Shown here: piece by piece, positions 1 through 7,479 of the stretch
Layout: each line of letters starts with the position of its first letter
Numbering within the stretch: position 1 is the first letter of the stretch
Source of the DNA: an uncultured Bacilli bacterium
GTDB taxonomy: Bacteria; Bacillota_I; Bacilli_A; RF39; UBA660
Length of the DNA: 64,000 bases
Assembly (NCBI GenBank): GCA_934090685.1
Contig: CAKOJN010000002.1
Span: 1 to 64,000 of the forward strand
Reading direction: 5' to 3'
Made by a program: the position numbers and the translations under genes
Notes under the pieces: model-generated
Seen by the model: only the letters and a program-made list of their open reading frames with translations
Databases searched by the model: none
What the model was told of the DNA's origin: nothing

Positions 1-98
1 TGTGCAAGATTAAATATTTTTAAACTATGTGTCTTGAAAACGTTGATTTTAAAGGGATTAAACAGGTGTGATTTACCCATTGCGCTATGCCCCCTGAA

Positions 99-120
99 GA
101 GAGCGAAAGCTCTCATTTTT
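99..120 (+). terminator. Rho-independent terminator
   Basis: A perfect 6-bp stem, GAGAGC-GAAA-GCTCTC, with a tetraloop is followed by ATTTTT. It would end a transcript entering from the left edge. Nothing codes in bases 1-98. On the minus strand, bases 60-95 look vaguely like the 5' half of a tRNA but have no T-arm. Confidence 0.75.
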
Positions 121-273
121 GTTTGAGTTAAAATTTTAATTGTATTATGGTGCACAAATCTAAAATATGCTGTAATATTTTGCCAAAACATCAAAGTTAT
201 TTTAACTAAAAAGTGATAAATTATAAACAGTTAAAGACTTTTTTTGATATAATGTTATTAGTGGAGGTGCAAA

Positions 274-857
274 ATGTCTGAAAAAGTATTAGATTCAAGT
301 ATAAATGATTATATTGAAACAGAAACACCTAAAAACTATGTAAAACAACAAGAGTGGGATATGGCTATCGGACTTCAAAAAGTTGATAACCTAAAACCAT
401 CAAAATATTTGGAAAAACTGTTACAAGAAAATGTAATAGGTGAAAAACAATTTATGAAGTAGAACAAGAACTAAAATAATATTATGTAGAAAAAAATAAA
501 AACTATAGTGAAATGAATACAGTTGATATAATTAATAATATAGTAGATTTCTCTAGTAGAATATGGCAAATACATCCATTCAGAGAAGGCAATACTAGAA
601 TTACGGCATTATTCATAGAAAAATATTTAGTATCACTTGGATATAATGTAAATAATACTATGTTTAAAGAAAAATCAGTGTATTATAGAAATGCTTTAGT
701 AAGAAATAATTATTTTAATAATTATTTAAATATAAAACAAGATAATAGTTTCTTAATTAAATTTTATATTATGAAGAATGGACTTATTGCCAAAAGAAAT
801 AAAAAAAATAGACAAAGAGTAAGATTTATAATTGTTTCAAATTTACCTGATTTTTAA
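274..857 (+). pseudogene. Degraded Fic/DOC family gene
   Basis: This is a Fic-domain (AMP-transferase fold) gene broken into at least two pieces. The first piece (274-462, 62 codons, good GGAGGTG site) carries the N-terminal lead-in seen in small Fic proteins (GLQKVDNLKPSKYLEKLL). Reading then has to change frame and cross a TAA near 475 to continue. The second piece (513-857) holds the Fic motif in the form HPFREGNTR followed by ALFIEKYLVSLGYN. Compared with intact relatives of about 200 residues, much of the middle helical region is missing, and the end after about 770 also looks frame-shifted. The motif has NTR where active enzymes have NGR. A TATAAT at 248-253 remains upstream. The fragments could be expressed, but an active enzyme is unlikely. 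An intact Fic gene lies at 29880-31019. Confidence 0.75.
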
Positions 858-968
858 ATTTTAATTGACTTTGAACAATATTTAAGGACAAAAATAAATT
901 TTTTTGATACAATAGTTATATAATTTTATAGTTTTTATAAAGTGAAATATGTAAAGTAAGGAATAGTT

Positions 969-1400
969 ATGGAGTTAAGTTTTAAAAAATACTTGGAAAT
1001 TAATAAAGAAGAAACTGAAAAATACAATAAGGAAAGTTTGATAGGAAATTTAAAATGTTCATGTGGTTCATATGAGTTTAATTTGTATCATACTGGTAGA
1101 TTAACAAAAGGAATATTACTTCCATATGTGGTTAAAACTCAAAAACAAATATTTTTAGAAGCGGTGTGTTCAAGTTGCAACAAAAGAATACAATTATATG
1201 ATTCATGTGTGGATGGAGAAAAACCAATAATTGTTCCCCATCCGGAAAAGAAAAAATTAGAAATAAAAGGTGTCGACAAATTCAAATTAGAAATTTGCTT
1301 AAACTATATGAACGATGACTACTATTTTACTAACAAATTTTTCACATTTTATTTATATTGGAAAACTACTAATAAAGATATTGCGATATATGAAGAATAG
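969..1400 (+). CDS. Hypothetical zinc-ribbon-like protein
   Basis: I do not recognise this 143-residue protein as a named family. It has a CSCGS pair near residues 31-35 and a CSSCNKR knuckle near residues 67-73, about 35 residues apart, which is the spacing of a four-cysteine zinc ribbon. There is no signal peptide or membrane segment, so it is probably cytoplasmic. The site AAGGAAT precedes the ATG, and a possible promoter (AGGACA-17 bp-TACAAT, 885-913) lies upstream. It sits alone between a Fic pseudogene and a secreted repeat protein in what looks like an accessory stretch, so an orphan gene is plausible. The zinc site is inferred from cysteine spacing only. Confidence 0.55.
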   Translation: MELSFKKYLEINKEETEKYNKESLIGNLKCSCGSYEFNLYHTGRLTKGILLPYVVKTQKQIFLEAVCSSCNKRIQLYDSCVDGEKPIIVPHPEKKKLEIKGVDKFKLEICLNYMNDDYYFTNKFFTFYLYWKTTNKDIAIYEE

Positions 1401-1486
1401 CTTTATTAAAGATTATAGTGATTTATGCTTAAAGAAATGTTACATGAAGATGATTGAATAGAAATTAATTTATAGGAAGTATGGGT

Positions 1487-2029
1487 ATGAAGAAATTGTT
1501 ATTGATTTTTCTTGCTGTTTGTTTATTACCAATCATGGTAAAAGCAAAAAGTGGTTGTTGTTCACATCATGGTGGAGTAGCAGGTTGCGATGTTTCAGGA
1601 AAACAAATTTGTAGAGATGGCACATTAAGTCCTAGTTGTACTTGCGCGCCTACTTATTCTTATGTTTATGGTTGCACAGACAAAAATGCTAAAAATTACA
1701 ATTCTGATGCGACTAAAGATGATGGAAGTTGTAAGTATTATGTTTATGGATGTACTGATTCGAATGCTAAAAATTATAACTCTAACGCTGATAAAGACGA
1801 TGATTCATGTGAATATTACATATATGGTTGTACTGACTCTAAAGCGATAAATTATAATCTTGAAGCAGATAAAGATGATGGTAGTTGTGAGTACGCCCAA
1901 TTTGAAACATTAAATTCTAAAACAAATAAAGAACCAGTAAATAACGATACTGAAAATGCAATCTATAAATTTATTCTTAGTGCTGGCGCTATAGGTACAG
2001 GCTTTATAATCGGAAAAAAAATTAAATAA
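1487..2029 (+). CDS. Secreted, membrane-anchored GCTD-repeat protein
   Basis: This is a 180-residue surface protein of unknown function. It begins with a signal peptide (MKKLLLIFLAVCLLPIMVKA) and then a short Cys/His segment, SGCCSHHGGVAGCD, of a type seen in several small secreted bacterial domains. Next come three near-identical repeats of about 26 residues with the core GCTD-x3-A-NYN-x2-A-KDDGSC, each with two cysteines. The end is a hydrophobic stretch (FILSAGAIGTGFIIG) and a KKIK tail, so it is probably anchored with the repeats outside. I chose the ATG at 1487 over the one at 1481 because the AGGAAG site at 1474-1479 would nearly touch 1481. The repeats resemble the GCTDPTALNYN-type tandem repeats of secreted proteins in other phyla. 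Cys pairs and DDGSC acids suggest disulfide or calcium-stabilised modules, which is inference. Confidence 0.65.
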   Translation: MKKLLLIFLAVCLLPIMVKAKSGCCSHHGGVAGCDVSGKQICRDGTLSPSCTCAPTYSYVYGCTDKNAKNYNSDATKDDGSCKYYVYGCTDSNAKNYNSNADKDDDSCEYYIYGCTDSKAINYNLEADKDDGSCEYAQFETLNSKTNKEPVNNDTENAIYKFILSAGAIGTGFIIGKKIK

Positions 2030-2030
2030 A

Positions 2031-2052
2031 AAAAGACTTTCGTCTTTAATTT
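2031..2052. terminator. Bidirectional terminator between convergent genes
   Basis: AAAGAC-TTTC-GTCTTT, with A-rich sequence on the left and a T-rich side on the right, serves the + strand repeat-protein gene. The minus-strand PHP gene ends inside it. Confidence 0.6.
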
Positions 2053-2942
2053 ATTAGATTATCTATGGTGTTATTAACAAAAGTTTCATCATAGATAATT
2101 TTTTCATTAATTAATCCTATTTCTGGAGACAAGTTGTTAAAGTCATGAAAGTCACTTCCTATAGTCTCAAATAATTTATTATCTTTAGCAAATTGTTTCC
2201 ATTTATCTATTTCATTAATTTTTCTATTTTCACATTTTCTATAATAAATATAATTAGCTTCTAAACCATCGGGATTCATTTCTTTAACTATTTTTTCTAT
2301 GTCATCATTTGTTAAGTTATCTTCGTATGTATACGCAACTGGGTGAGCAAGTACAGCCTTACCACCTGCATTCTTTATTAATTTTGATGCTTCTTTTGGT
2401 GTGATAGATTCTTTTTTAACATACGCAGGACAACCCTCATTCATAATTGTTTCTATAAATTCACCTTTATTAGGCAAGTGTCCAAAAAATTTAATTAGTT
2501 GTTCTTTGTTATTTTTGTTATTAACAACATCATTTGCGATATGTCCTTTAGTAACTGAATCTATTTTATCAAGTTCATTTGTATTAACAATAAAACCAAG
2601 ATTACTAAGTTTGTTTGACACTTTACGTAAATAGTCATGTCTAGCATTTCTTAGTTTACACAATTGATCTTTAAGTTCTTTATTATTTAAATCATAGTTA
2701 TAACCTAAAACATGTATACCACACTTATCTGTTTTAGTGGATATTTCTACTCCGGCTATTAAAGTAATATTATTTTTATTAGCATAATCAAATAATTTAT
2801 CAGTATAAGCATCTACATTATCATGATCTGTTATTGAAATGTATTTTACATTATTTTGTTTTGCCATATCAATTATTTCTTTTGGGCTAAACTTTCCATC
2901 TGAATAATTTGAATGAATGTGTAAATCTATTCTATTTATCAT
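2046..2942 (-). CDS. PHP-domain metal-dependent phosphoesterase (TrpH/RNase AM-like)
   Basis: This 298-residue protein of the PHP phosphoesterase superfamily (TrpH/YciV type) hydrolyses phosphoester bonds, in characterised members 5' nucleotides of RNA or short oligonucleotides or 3',5'-bisphosphonucleotides. The metal-binding motifs are all present: DLHIHSNYSDG at the N-terminus, SITDHDN near residue 45, AGVEIS near 70, AHPVAY near 195 and GSDFHD near the end. The start is the ATG ending at 2942, because AAAGGAGG lies just upstream at 2948-2955. The reading frame stays open for 38 more codons but without another ribosome site. A TATAAT-like -10 lies on the minus strand near 2960. Length and motif order are normal for the family, so the enzyme looks intact. 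Its exact substrate cannot be told from sequence. Confidence 0.85.
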   Translation of the reverse strand: MINRIDLHIHSNYSDGKFSPKEIIDMAKQNNVKYISITDHDNVDAYTDKLFDYANKNNITLIAGVEISTKTDKCGIHVLGYNYDLNNKELKDQLCKLRNARHDYLRKVSNKLSNLGFIVNTNELDKIDSVTKGHIANDVVNNKNNKEQLIKFFGHLPNKGEFIETIMNEGCPAYVKKESITPKEASKLIKNAGGKAVLAHPVAYTYEDNLTNDDIEKIVKEMNPDGLEANYIYYRKCENRKINEIDKWKQFAKDNKLFETIGSDFHDFNNLSPEIGLINEKIIYDETFVNNTIDNLIN

Positions 2943-2978
2943 TTGTAAACCTCCTTTAATATTATAGCATATATTTAT

Positions 2979-3007
2979 TTGACTTGAAAAAATTAAACTT
3001 TTATAGT
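2979..3007 (+). promoter_or_regulatory. Sigma-70 type promoter
   Basis: TTGACT, a 17-bp spacer and TATAGT precede the gene at 3039. A second TATAAT at 3007-3012 overlaps the -10. Confidence 0.5.
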
Positions 3008-3038
3008 ATAATATGTAGCACTGAAAAGAGGGGATAAT

Positions 3039-3992
3039 ATGGAAAAGAAAAAACATAATTTTGAAATTGCATGGGCTTATATGCCTCTTGATAAAAAAGA
3101 ATTAAATAGTATAAAAAAGAGTCATAGAGCTCGTCCTTATTTATTATGTATGGATAAAGGTTCTTATTACTATGCTTTTCCATGTACTACTAAGGTATTG
3201 AATTTTGATAGAACAAACGAAAATGAAAAAGTAATTACTACTTATCCAAGACAACTAATAAGATTTGATAAAATTGTTATTCTTCCTAAGTCTAATATTA
3301 GTGGTTTACCTGTACCACTTATTTCAAAAGATACTAATGAAATAACAAAAAAATTATATAATTGTACTGGAAATAACGTTTATCCACAAGATTTCAAAAA
3401 TTATATTAGAAGTTTAGATTTTTATTGTGATGAAAGTGATATTATCAAAATTGATGATGATTTCTTTCTTATTATTGAAAGCAATGATAAAGAATTTTAT
3501 ATGCATAAAATAACTGTTTATCCAGTAAATAATAGTGTATTAATTGAAATGAGTAGAATAAAATATTATGCAGATTTATCAAAAGTTTATGCTATTAATA
3601 AAAAACGTCCACATAGATATGCTAATAGAGTTGATGAAAGACTGTATGGTAATTGTGGTTCAATAAAAGATTATTTATTAAATTTGCCTCTTTTAACTAA
3701 TCAAAAAGATTATTCTGATATTAATTCAGTAGATCCAGGTATGGTAATAGAATGTGAATTAGATGGAGAATCTATTAGATTAATAGTTTTAAAAAATGAA
3801 GATGGTTTAATGAAAGCATTATGTGGTACGAAAGATAAAACTTATACAGAATTTAGAGATACTTGTATTAAAACCAAAGATATCAAATCATTTAAAATAA
3901 TTAGTAATATATCAGATCATAGATTAGGTTATTACATGGATAAATATTTACCTGGGAATGGTCAAAAGCTTAATAGAAAATATCAAAAGTAG
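3039..3992 (+). CDS. Hypothetical protein, possible MazF/PemK-like N-terminal fold
   Basis: This is a 317-residue soluble protein I cannot assign with confidence. The first 60 residues (AWAYMPLD, then RARPYLLCMDKGSYYYAFPC) resemble the opening strands of the MazF/PemK/ToxN-like beta-barrel, where 'RP..v' is followed by a Tyr-rich strand and 'lp.Ts'. A similar short pattern recurs near residues 240-250 (VIECELDGESIRLIVL), so it may hold two small barrels. There is no antitoxin-like partner next door and it is much longer than a toxin, so a toxin role is doubtful. It is read from a promoter at 2979-3007 with a G-rich ribosome site (AGAGGGG) and closed by its own strong terminator, so it is probably monocistronic. 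Confidence 0.5.
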   Translation: MEKKKHNFEIAWAYMPLDKKELNSIKKSHRARPYLLCMDKGSYYYAFPCTTKVLNFDRTNENEKVITTYPRQLIRFDKIVILPKSNISGLPVPLISKDTNEITKKLYNCTGNNVYPQDFKNYIRSLDFYCDESDIIKIDDDFFLIIESNDKEFYMHKITVYPVNNSVLIEMSRIKYYADLSKVYAINKKRPHRYANRVDERLYGNCGSIKDYLLNLPLLTNQKDYSDINSVDPGMVIECELDGESIRLIVLKNEDGLMKALCGTKDKTYTEFRDTCIKTKDIKSFKIISNISDHRLGYYMDKYLPGNGQKLNRKYQK

Positions 3993-4017
3993 TAATACGT
4001 ACTGCTTTTGTTTTTTT
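3984..4017 (+). terminator. Strong rho-independent terminator
   Basis: CAAAAGTAGTA pairs with TACTGCTTTTG with one bulge and is followed by seven T. The stem starts inside the last codons of the 3039 gene. Confidence 0.8.
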
Positions 4018-4054
4018 GTATTGCATGTTATAATGAAGTAAATAAGGAGGCACT

Positions 4055-5296
4055 ATGACAAATATATTATTTAGTGGAATAGATAAAGAGAATGGTTTTA
4101 ATGATATGCAAAGTGAATGTTTGATAAAAAGCATTAAAGATAATAGTGTTATCACCTATATAGCAAGTGATTTTGATGATATCGTAAAATCTAAAAAATA
4201 TTCAAGTGCAATGATGAGATTTTTTGAGACCATTGGTATTAAATTTAAAAAAGTTAATTTAGTAGATTCAAGCGTATCTATTAATGATGCTAAAGAGATG
4301 TTAAATTCATCTGATATTGTATTTTTAATGGGAGGAAGTCCGTATTTGCAGATGAAGGGAATTAATAAATATGGTCTGAAAGATAAAATTAAAACAATTG
4401 ACTTAGTAATAGGCGTTAGTGCTGGATCAATGAATCAATCTAAAAGAGTAGTATATGAAGATGAAGATTTTGATATGAAATTATATGATTATGAAGGTCT
4501 TGGTTTAGTAGATTTTAATATATATCCACATCTTGATTTTAATAATATCGAACTTTTAAAAGAGTCATTTAGGATTAGTGAAATTATACCTATAATATGT
4601 TTGCCTAATGATTCATTTATCAGAGTTATTGATAGTAAAATTGAATACTACGGACCTCATTATAGCATATCTAATAATGAAATTGATATTAGTGGTTGTG
4701 ATTATGAAGAAATAAATCATACTGGAACTATACTATTAGAAAGTGAAAGATTGTTATTTAGAAAAACTACTAAAGATGACATTGATGAATTCTTTTTTAT
4801 ACAATTAAATCCAAATTTGAGAAGATATTTAGGAATGACTAAAGTTGGTAATAACTTAATTAAAAATAGAAAATTCTTTGATGAAAGTGTATATGACAAT
4901 AAAGATTTTTATAGATGGACAATTGTAAAAAAAGAGGATAATAAAATACTTGGCTGTATCTATTTAAATATTCATGATAAAAAAGCGAGAACTGCAGGTA
5001 TAGACTATTGGATTCGTGAAGATGAATGGGGTTGTGGTTATGTTACAGAAGCAGCTCAAAGAATACTTGAATTTGCATTTGATACACTTAATTTAAATAG
5101 AATAGAAAGTTGTGGTGCGAAAGATAATCCAGGCACATGGAAAGTAATGGAACATATCGGTCTTAAGTATGAAGGAGTAAGACAATCTGGTGCTTTTTAT
5201 TACTATGGAGGCCTTACCGATTTGGTAATGTATGGTATTACTCGCAATGAATATTTATTTGAAAAAAATAATAAAAGGAAAACTATGATTAAGTAG
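4055..5296 (+). CDS. Peptidase S51-like domain fused to a GNAT acetyltransferase
   Basis: This two-domain protein has 413 residues. Residues 1 to about 225 match the S51 family (aspartyl dipeptidase / cyanophycinase-like, class I glutamine amidotransferase fold). They contain a FLMGGSPYLQ loop, the nucleophile elbow GVSAGSMN near residue 130 with Ser as nucleophile, and a YPHLDF histidine. Residues about 230-400 are a GNAT domain of the RimJ/RimL type (ESERLLFRKTTKDDID at its start, GYVTEAAQRI at the acetyl-CoA loop, NPGTWKVMEHIGLKYEG near the end). No internal ribosome site or start lies at the junction, so it appears to be a true fusion. AAGGAGG precedes the ATG and an extended -10 (TGTTATAAT, 4026-4034) lies upstream. 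The pairing suggests linked peptide cleavage and N-acetylation, for example of small peptides or an antibiotic. That is inference. Confidence 0.75.
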   Translation: MTNILFSGIDKENGFNDMQSECLIKSIKDNSVITYIASDFDDIVKSKKYSSAMMRFFETIGIKFKKVNLVDSSVSINDAKEMLNSSDIVFLMGGSPYLQMKGINKYGLKDKIKTIDLVIGVSAGSMNQSKRVVYEDEDFDMKLYDYEGLGLVDFNIYPHLDFNNIELLKESFRISEIIPIICLPNDSFIRVIDSKIEYYGPHYSISNNEIDISGCDYEEINHTGTILLESERLLFRKTTKDDIDEFFFIQLNPNLRRYLGMTKVGNNLIKNRKFFDESVYDNKDFYRWTIVKKEDNKILGCIYLNIHDKKARTAGIDYWIREDEWGCGYVTEAAQRILEFAFDTLNLNRIESCGAKDNPGTWKVMEHIGLKYEGVRQSGAFYYYGGLTDLVMYGITRNEYLFEKNNKRKTMIK

Positions 5297-5306
5297 TTTC
5301 TTTTTA
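5277..5306 (+). terminator. Terminator overlapping the stop codon
   Basis: AAACTA-TGATTAAG-TAGTTT is followed by CTTTTT. The 3' arm contains the TAG stop of the S51-GNAT gene. Confidence 0.6.
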
Positions 5307-5388
5307 ATTATATAAATACTTTACACTATCTTTTCATGTTAAGTGGAATTAATAAATTAACTATGTTAAAATTAAATTGGTGATGATA

Positions 5389-6243
5389 ATGAGTAGTGAG
5401 AATATTTTACCTACTAAAGAATTCTTACTAAAAACAGAAGAATTATTTGACAAAGATAGTGATTATTTTTCTTTGAGTAAAATGATATTTAAAAAAGAAT
5501 TATCTAAAAAATTAACAGTTCCTTTAGGAATAGATACTACTAATGAAAAATACTATATTGATATGGAAAGTGTATCTGCATTATTAATATGTGGCACAAC
5601 TGGAAGTGGTAAAAGTATGTTTTTAGATAATTTAATAGTGACATTATTACTTAAAAATAATCCCGATGAATTAAGATTTATGTTTTTTGATCCTAAATTG
5701 GTTGAATTAGGTGAGTATGATGGGATACCTCATTTAATGGTTGACACTGATAAAGAATATGATGTTGATAAACTTAATTTTATTTTAAAATTATTAAAAG
5801 ACAGAAAAAAACTATTAAATAATACTTCTATTATAGAACATAATAAAAATAGTGAAAATAAATTATCTCAAATATTTATAATTGTTGATGAATCAATAGA
5901 TATAATGGAATATGAAAATATTAATAAAATAATAAATGAAATTATTGATAATGGTGTTTCTTTAGGAATACATTTAGTAATCGCAACAAATTCATATATT
6001 CAAAAAGATTTTTCAAGTAAAATGATTAATAAATTTCCATATATAATGAGTTATGATTTAACTGATAAAAAACAAGCAACTTTTTTAAATATAGAGGGAT
6101 CTGATCTACTTGAGGAAAAAGGTTCTGCGCTTGTTAGATGTAGAAATAATGAACTTATTAAATTACAAACACCATATATATCTGATAAAGAAATTAATAG
6201 AGTGGTCGACTTTATTAAAACAATTAATAAAGGAGGGTTATAG
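5389..6243 (+). CDS. Soluble FtsK/SpoIIIE-like ATPase
   Basis: This is a 284-residue P-loop ATPase of the FtsK/SpoIIIE group. Visible motifs are Walker A CGTTGSGKS near residue 75, the FtsK signature FFDPKLVELGEYDGIPHL near 105-122, and Walker B IFIIVDES near 165. It lacks the N-terminal membrane helices and the C-terminal gamma winged helix that FtsK uses to read polarity sequences, so it is not a normal chromosome translocase. The start is the third candidate, ATG 5389, placed four bases after GGTGAT at 5379-5384. It forms a unit with two downstream genes: its TAG stop overlaps the GTG of the metallopeptidase gene by one base. The partner suggests an ATPase acting with a peptidase, on DNA or protein. 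The substrate is unknown. Confidence 0.75.
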   Translation: MSSENILPTKEFLLKTEELFDKDSDYFSLSKMIFKKELSKKLTVPLGIDTTNEKYYIDMESVSALLICGTTGSGKSMFLDNLIVTLLLKNNPDELRFMFFDPKLVELGEYDGIPHLMVDTDKEYDVDKLNFILKLLKDRKKLLNNTSIIEHNKNSENKLSQIFIIVDESIDIMEYENINKIINEIIDNGVSLGIHLVIATNSYIQKDFSSKMINKFPYIMSYDLTDKKQATFLNIEGSDLLEEKGSALVRCRNNELIKLQTPYISDKEINRVVDFIKTINKGGL

Positions 6244-7007
6244 TGAGTTTACTTGATGATATTAATAGTAAATTTATGGTACACGAAGTAGTAAATGGTA
6301 AACTTTTAGAAAAAGTAAGAAATCTATTAATATTAAATGATTTATCAACGAGTAATCTTGATGAAAATGTTAATGATTTAATAGTATCTAAAACTACTGA
6401 TATGGGTGTAATAGGACATTATAAGAAAGATAGAAACAAATTAGTTTATAGTGATGATAGTTCTTATATTCACGAATTATTTCATGTAGCAAGTTCTAAT
6501 AGAAAAAAACCTTTTAATAGTGGTATAAGGTTAAATTCAAAAGATGAAGATAAGTTAATAGGGATGGATGAAGGAATAACTGATTATTTAACAGTTCTTT
6601 GTGGATATGAACCAAATGATTGTGGACTGTTAAGATTATGTGTTGAATTACTAGTTTTAACAAATGGAATTGAAGTACTTAAACCATATTGTGAAAATGA
6701 TGGTATTGCATTTTATAAGCAATTTCCAACAACTTTTTTGAATTTAGCATTGGCATTAGATAAATATTATTACTGTTTTATGGAATTGGCGAATTTTAGA
6801 GGAGCTATGTTGAGTGAAAAATATTCTAGTTTGCAAAATAAAATGGAAAAAAATTTGACACAAACTTTAACTTTAATGATAAATTTTTTTGAAAGAAAAA
6901 AATCTGACAGTAGACAATATATAATGGAAAAAATAAATTCAGGTTATTTAAATAAAGAATTAAGTTTTTTAGGTGTTGAATCTATTAATAAAATATATCC
7001 AAAATAA
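6243..7007 (+). CDS. Putative gluzincin-like metalloprotein (HELFH)
   Basis: This 254-residue protein has a zinc-metallopeptidase signature: YIHELFHVAS near residues 77-86 gives HExxH, and a downstream MDEGITDYLT near residues 105-114 supplies the acidic third ligand expected in gluzincins. The rest is helical (VELLVLTNGIEVLKPY and a long ELAN to NFFERK segment). It has no signal peptide and no membrane segment, so it should act in the cytoplasm, or against a protein that the neighbouring ATPase handles. The start is GTG 6243, which overlaps the preceding stop, with GGAGGG upstream. Translational coupling to the FtsK-like gene is likely. I do not recognise a named family. The peptidase call rests on the two motifs and their spacing. 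Confidence 0.6.
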   Translation: MSLLDDINSKFMVHEVVNGKLLEKVRNLLILNDLSTSNLDENVNDLIVSKTTDMGVIGHYKKDRNKLVYSDDSSYIHELFHVASSNRKKPFNSGIRLNSKDEDKLIGMDEGITDYLTVLCGYEPNDCGLLRLCVELLVLTNGIEVLKPYCENDGIAFYKQFPTTFLNLALALDKYYYCFMELANFRGAMLSEKYSSLQNKMEKNLTQTLTLMINFFERKKSDSRQYIMEKINSGYLNKELSFLGVESINKIYPK

Positions 7008-7028
7008 TTAAAATAGGAGGAGAAAGAA

Positions 7029-7394
7029 ATGGATGATTTAGAAATATTTATGGAAGCAAAAAAATATGTAGAAAGTGTGTTGGGAAATGATAAGGTTGAC
7101 TTTAATGATTCAGTAATAGAACAAATAGCTGAATTATATTTGGAAAAATTAGCATCATCAAATATTAATATTTCAAATATTATGGCAGATGATTTAGTTA
7201 AAAATGAAGATTTAGTTTGGTCTTGTTATGATGAATATATTAAAATGCCTGGTAAAAGAACAGTTTCAAATTATGAACCACCAATTGATTTGATGATTGA
7301 AAGTAGAATGTATAATGAAAGAATGCACGGCACTATTGGAAATGATGAACTTGGTGTTGATGATGAAGAATATAATGAAGGACGTAGTATGTAA
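7029..7394 (+). CDS. Hypothetical acidic protein, third gene of the FtsK-like unit
   Basis: This 121-residue acidic protein begins 21 bases after the metalloprotein gene, with a strong AGGAGG site. It looks all-helical in the first 60 residues (DLEIFMEAKKYVESVLG, then QIAELYLEKLASSN). It then has a less ordered, acidic tail (NDELGVDDEEYNEG). There is no signal peptide, membrane helix or recognisable motif. A terminator follows at once, so it closes a three-gene operon with the ATPase and the HELFH protein. An adaptor or substrate role for that pair is possible but not shown by sequence. Confidence 0.6.
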   Translation: MDDLEIFMEAKKYVESVLGNDKVDFNDSVIEQIAELYLEKLASSNINISNIMADDLVKNEDLVWSCYDEYIKMPGKRTVSNYEPPIDLMIESRMYNERMHGTIGNDELGVDDEEYNEGRSM

Positions 7395-7405
7395 GTCCTT
7401 TTTTT
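7378..7405 (+). terminator. Terminator overlapping the end of the operon
   Basis: AAGGAC (7378-7383) pairs with GTCCTT (7395-7400) across an 11-base loop that contains the TAA stop. Five T follow. Confidence 0.7.
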
Positions 7406-7479
7406 AATCTTCTATTTTAGGTTAATACTTTAAAAACTATATTTTTTTTGTTATACTTAAAAAAGATAGGTGATCTAAA

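Noticed and set aside
60..95. Minus-strand tRNA-like 5' half (GGGGGCATAGCGCAATGGGT) at the window start
   Set aside because: The D-stem does not close, no anticodon stem can be drawn and no TTCGA-type T-arm is present; at most a degenerate fragment.
274..462. A stand-alone 62-residue antitoxin gene
   Set aside because: Its sequence continues after a frameshift into the Fic fragment at 513-857 and matches the N-terminus of small Fic proteins, so it is a piece of one broken gene.
1662..1850. A second open frame of 62 codons inside the GCTD-repeat gene
   Set aside because: It arises from the repeat structure in another frame, has no ribosome site and has Met/Leu-rich composition typical of a shadow frame.
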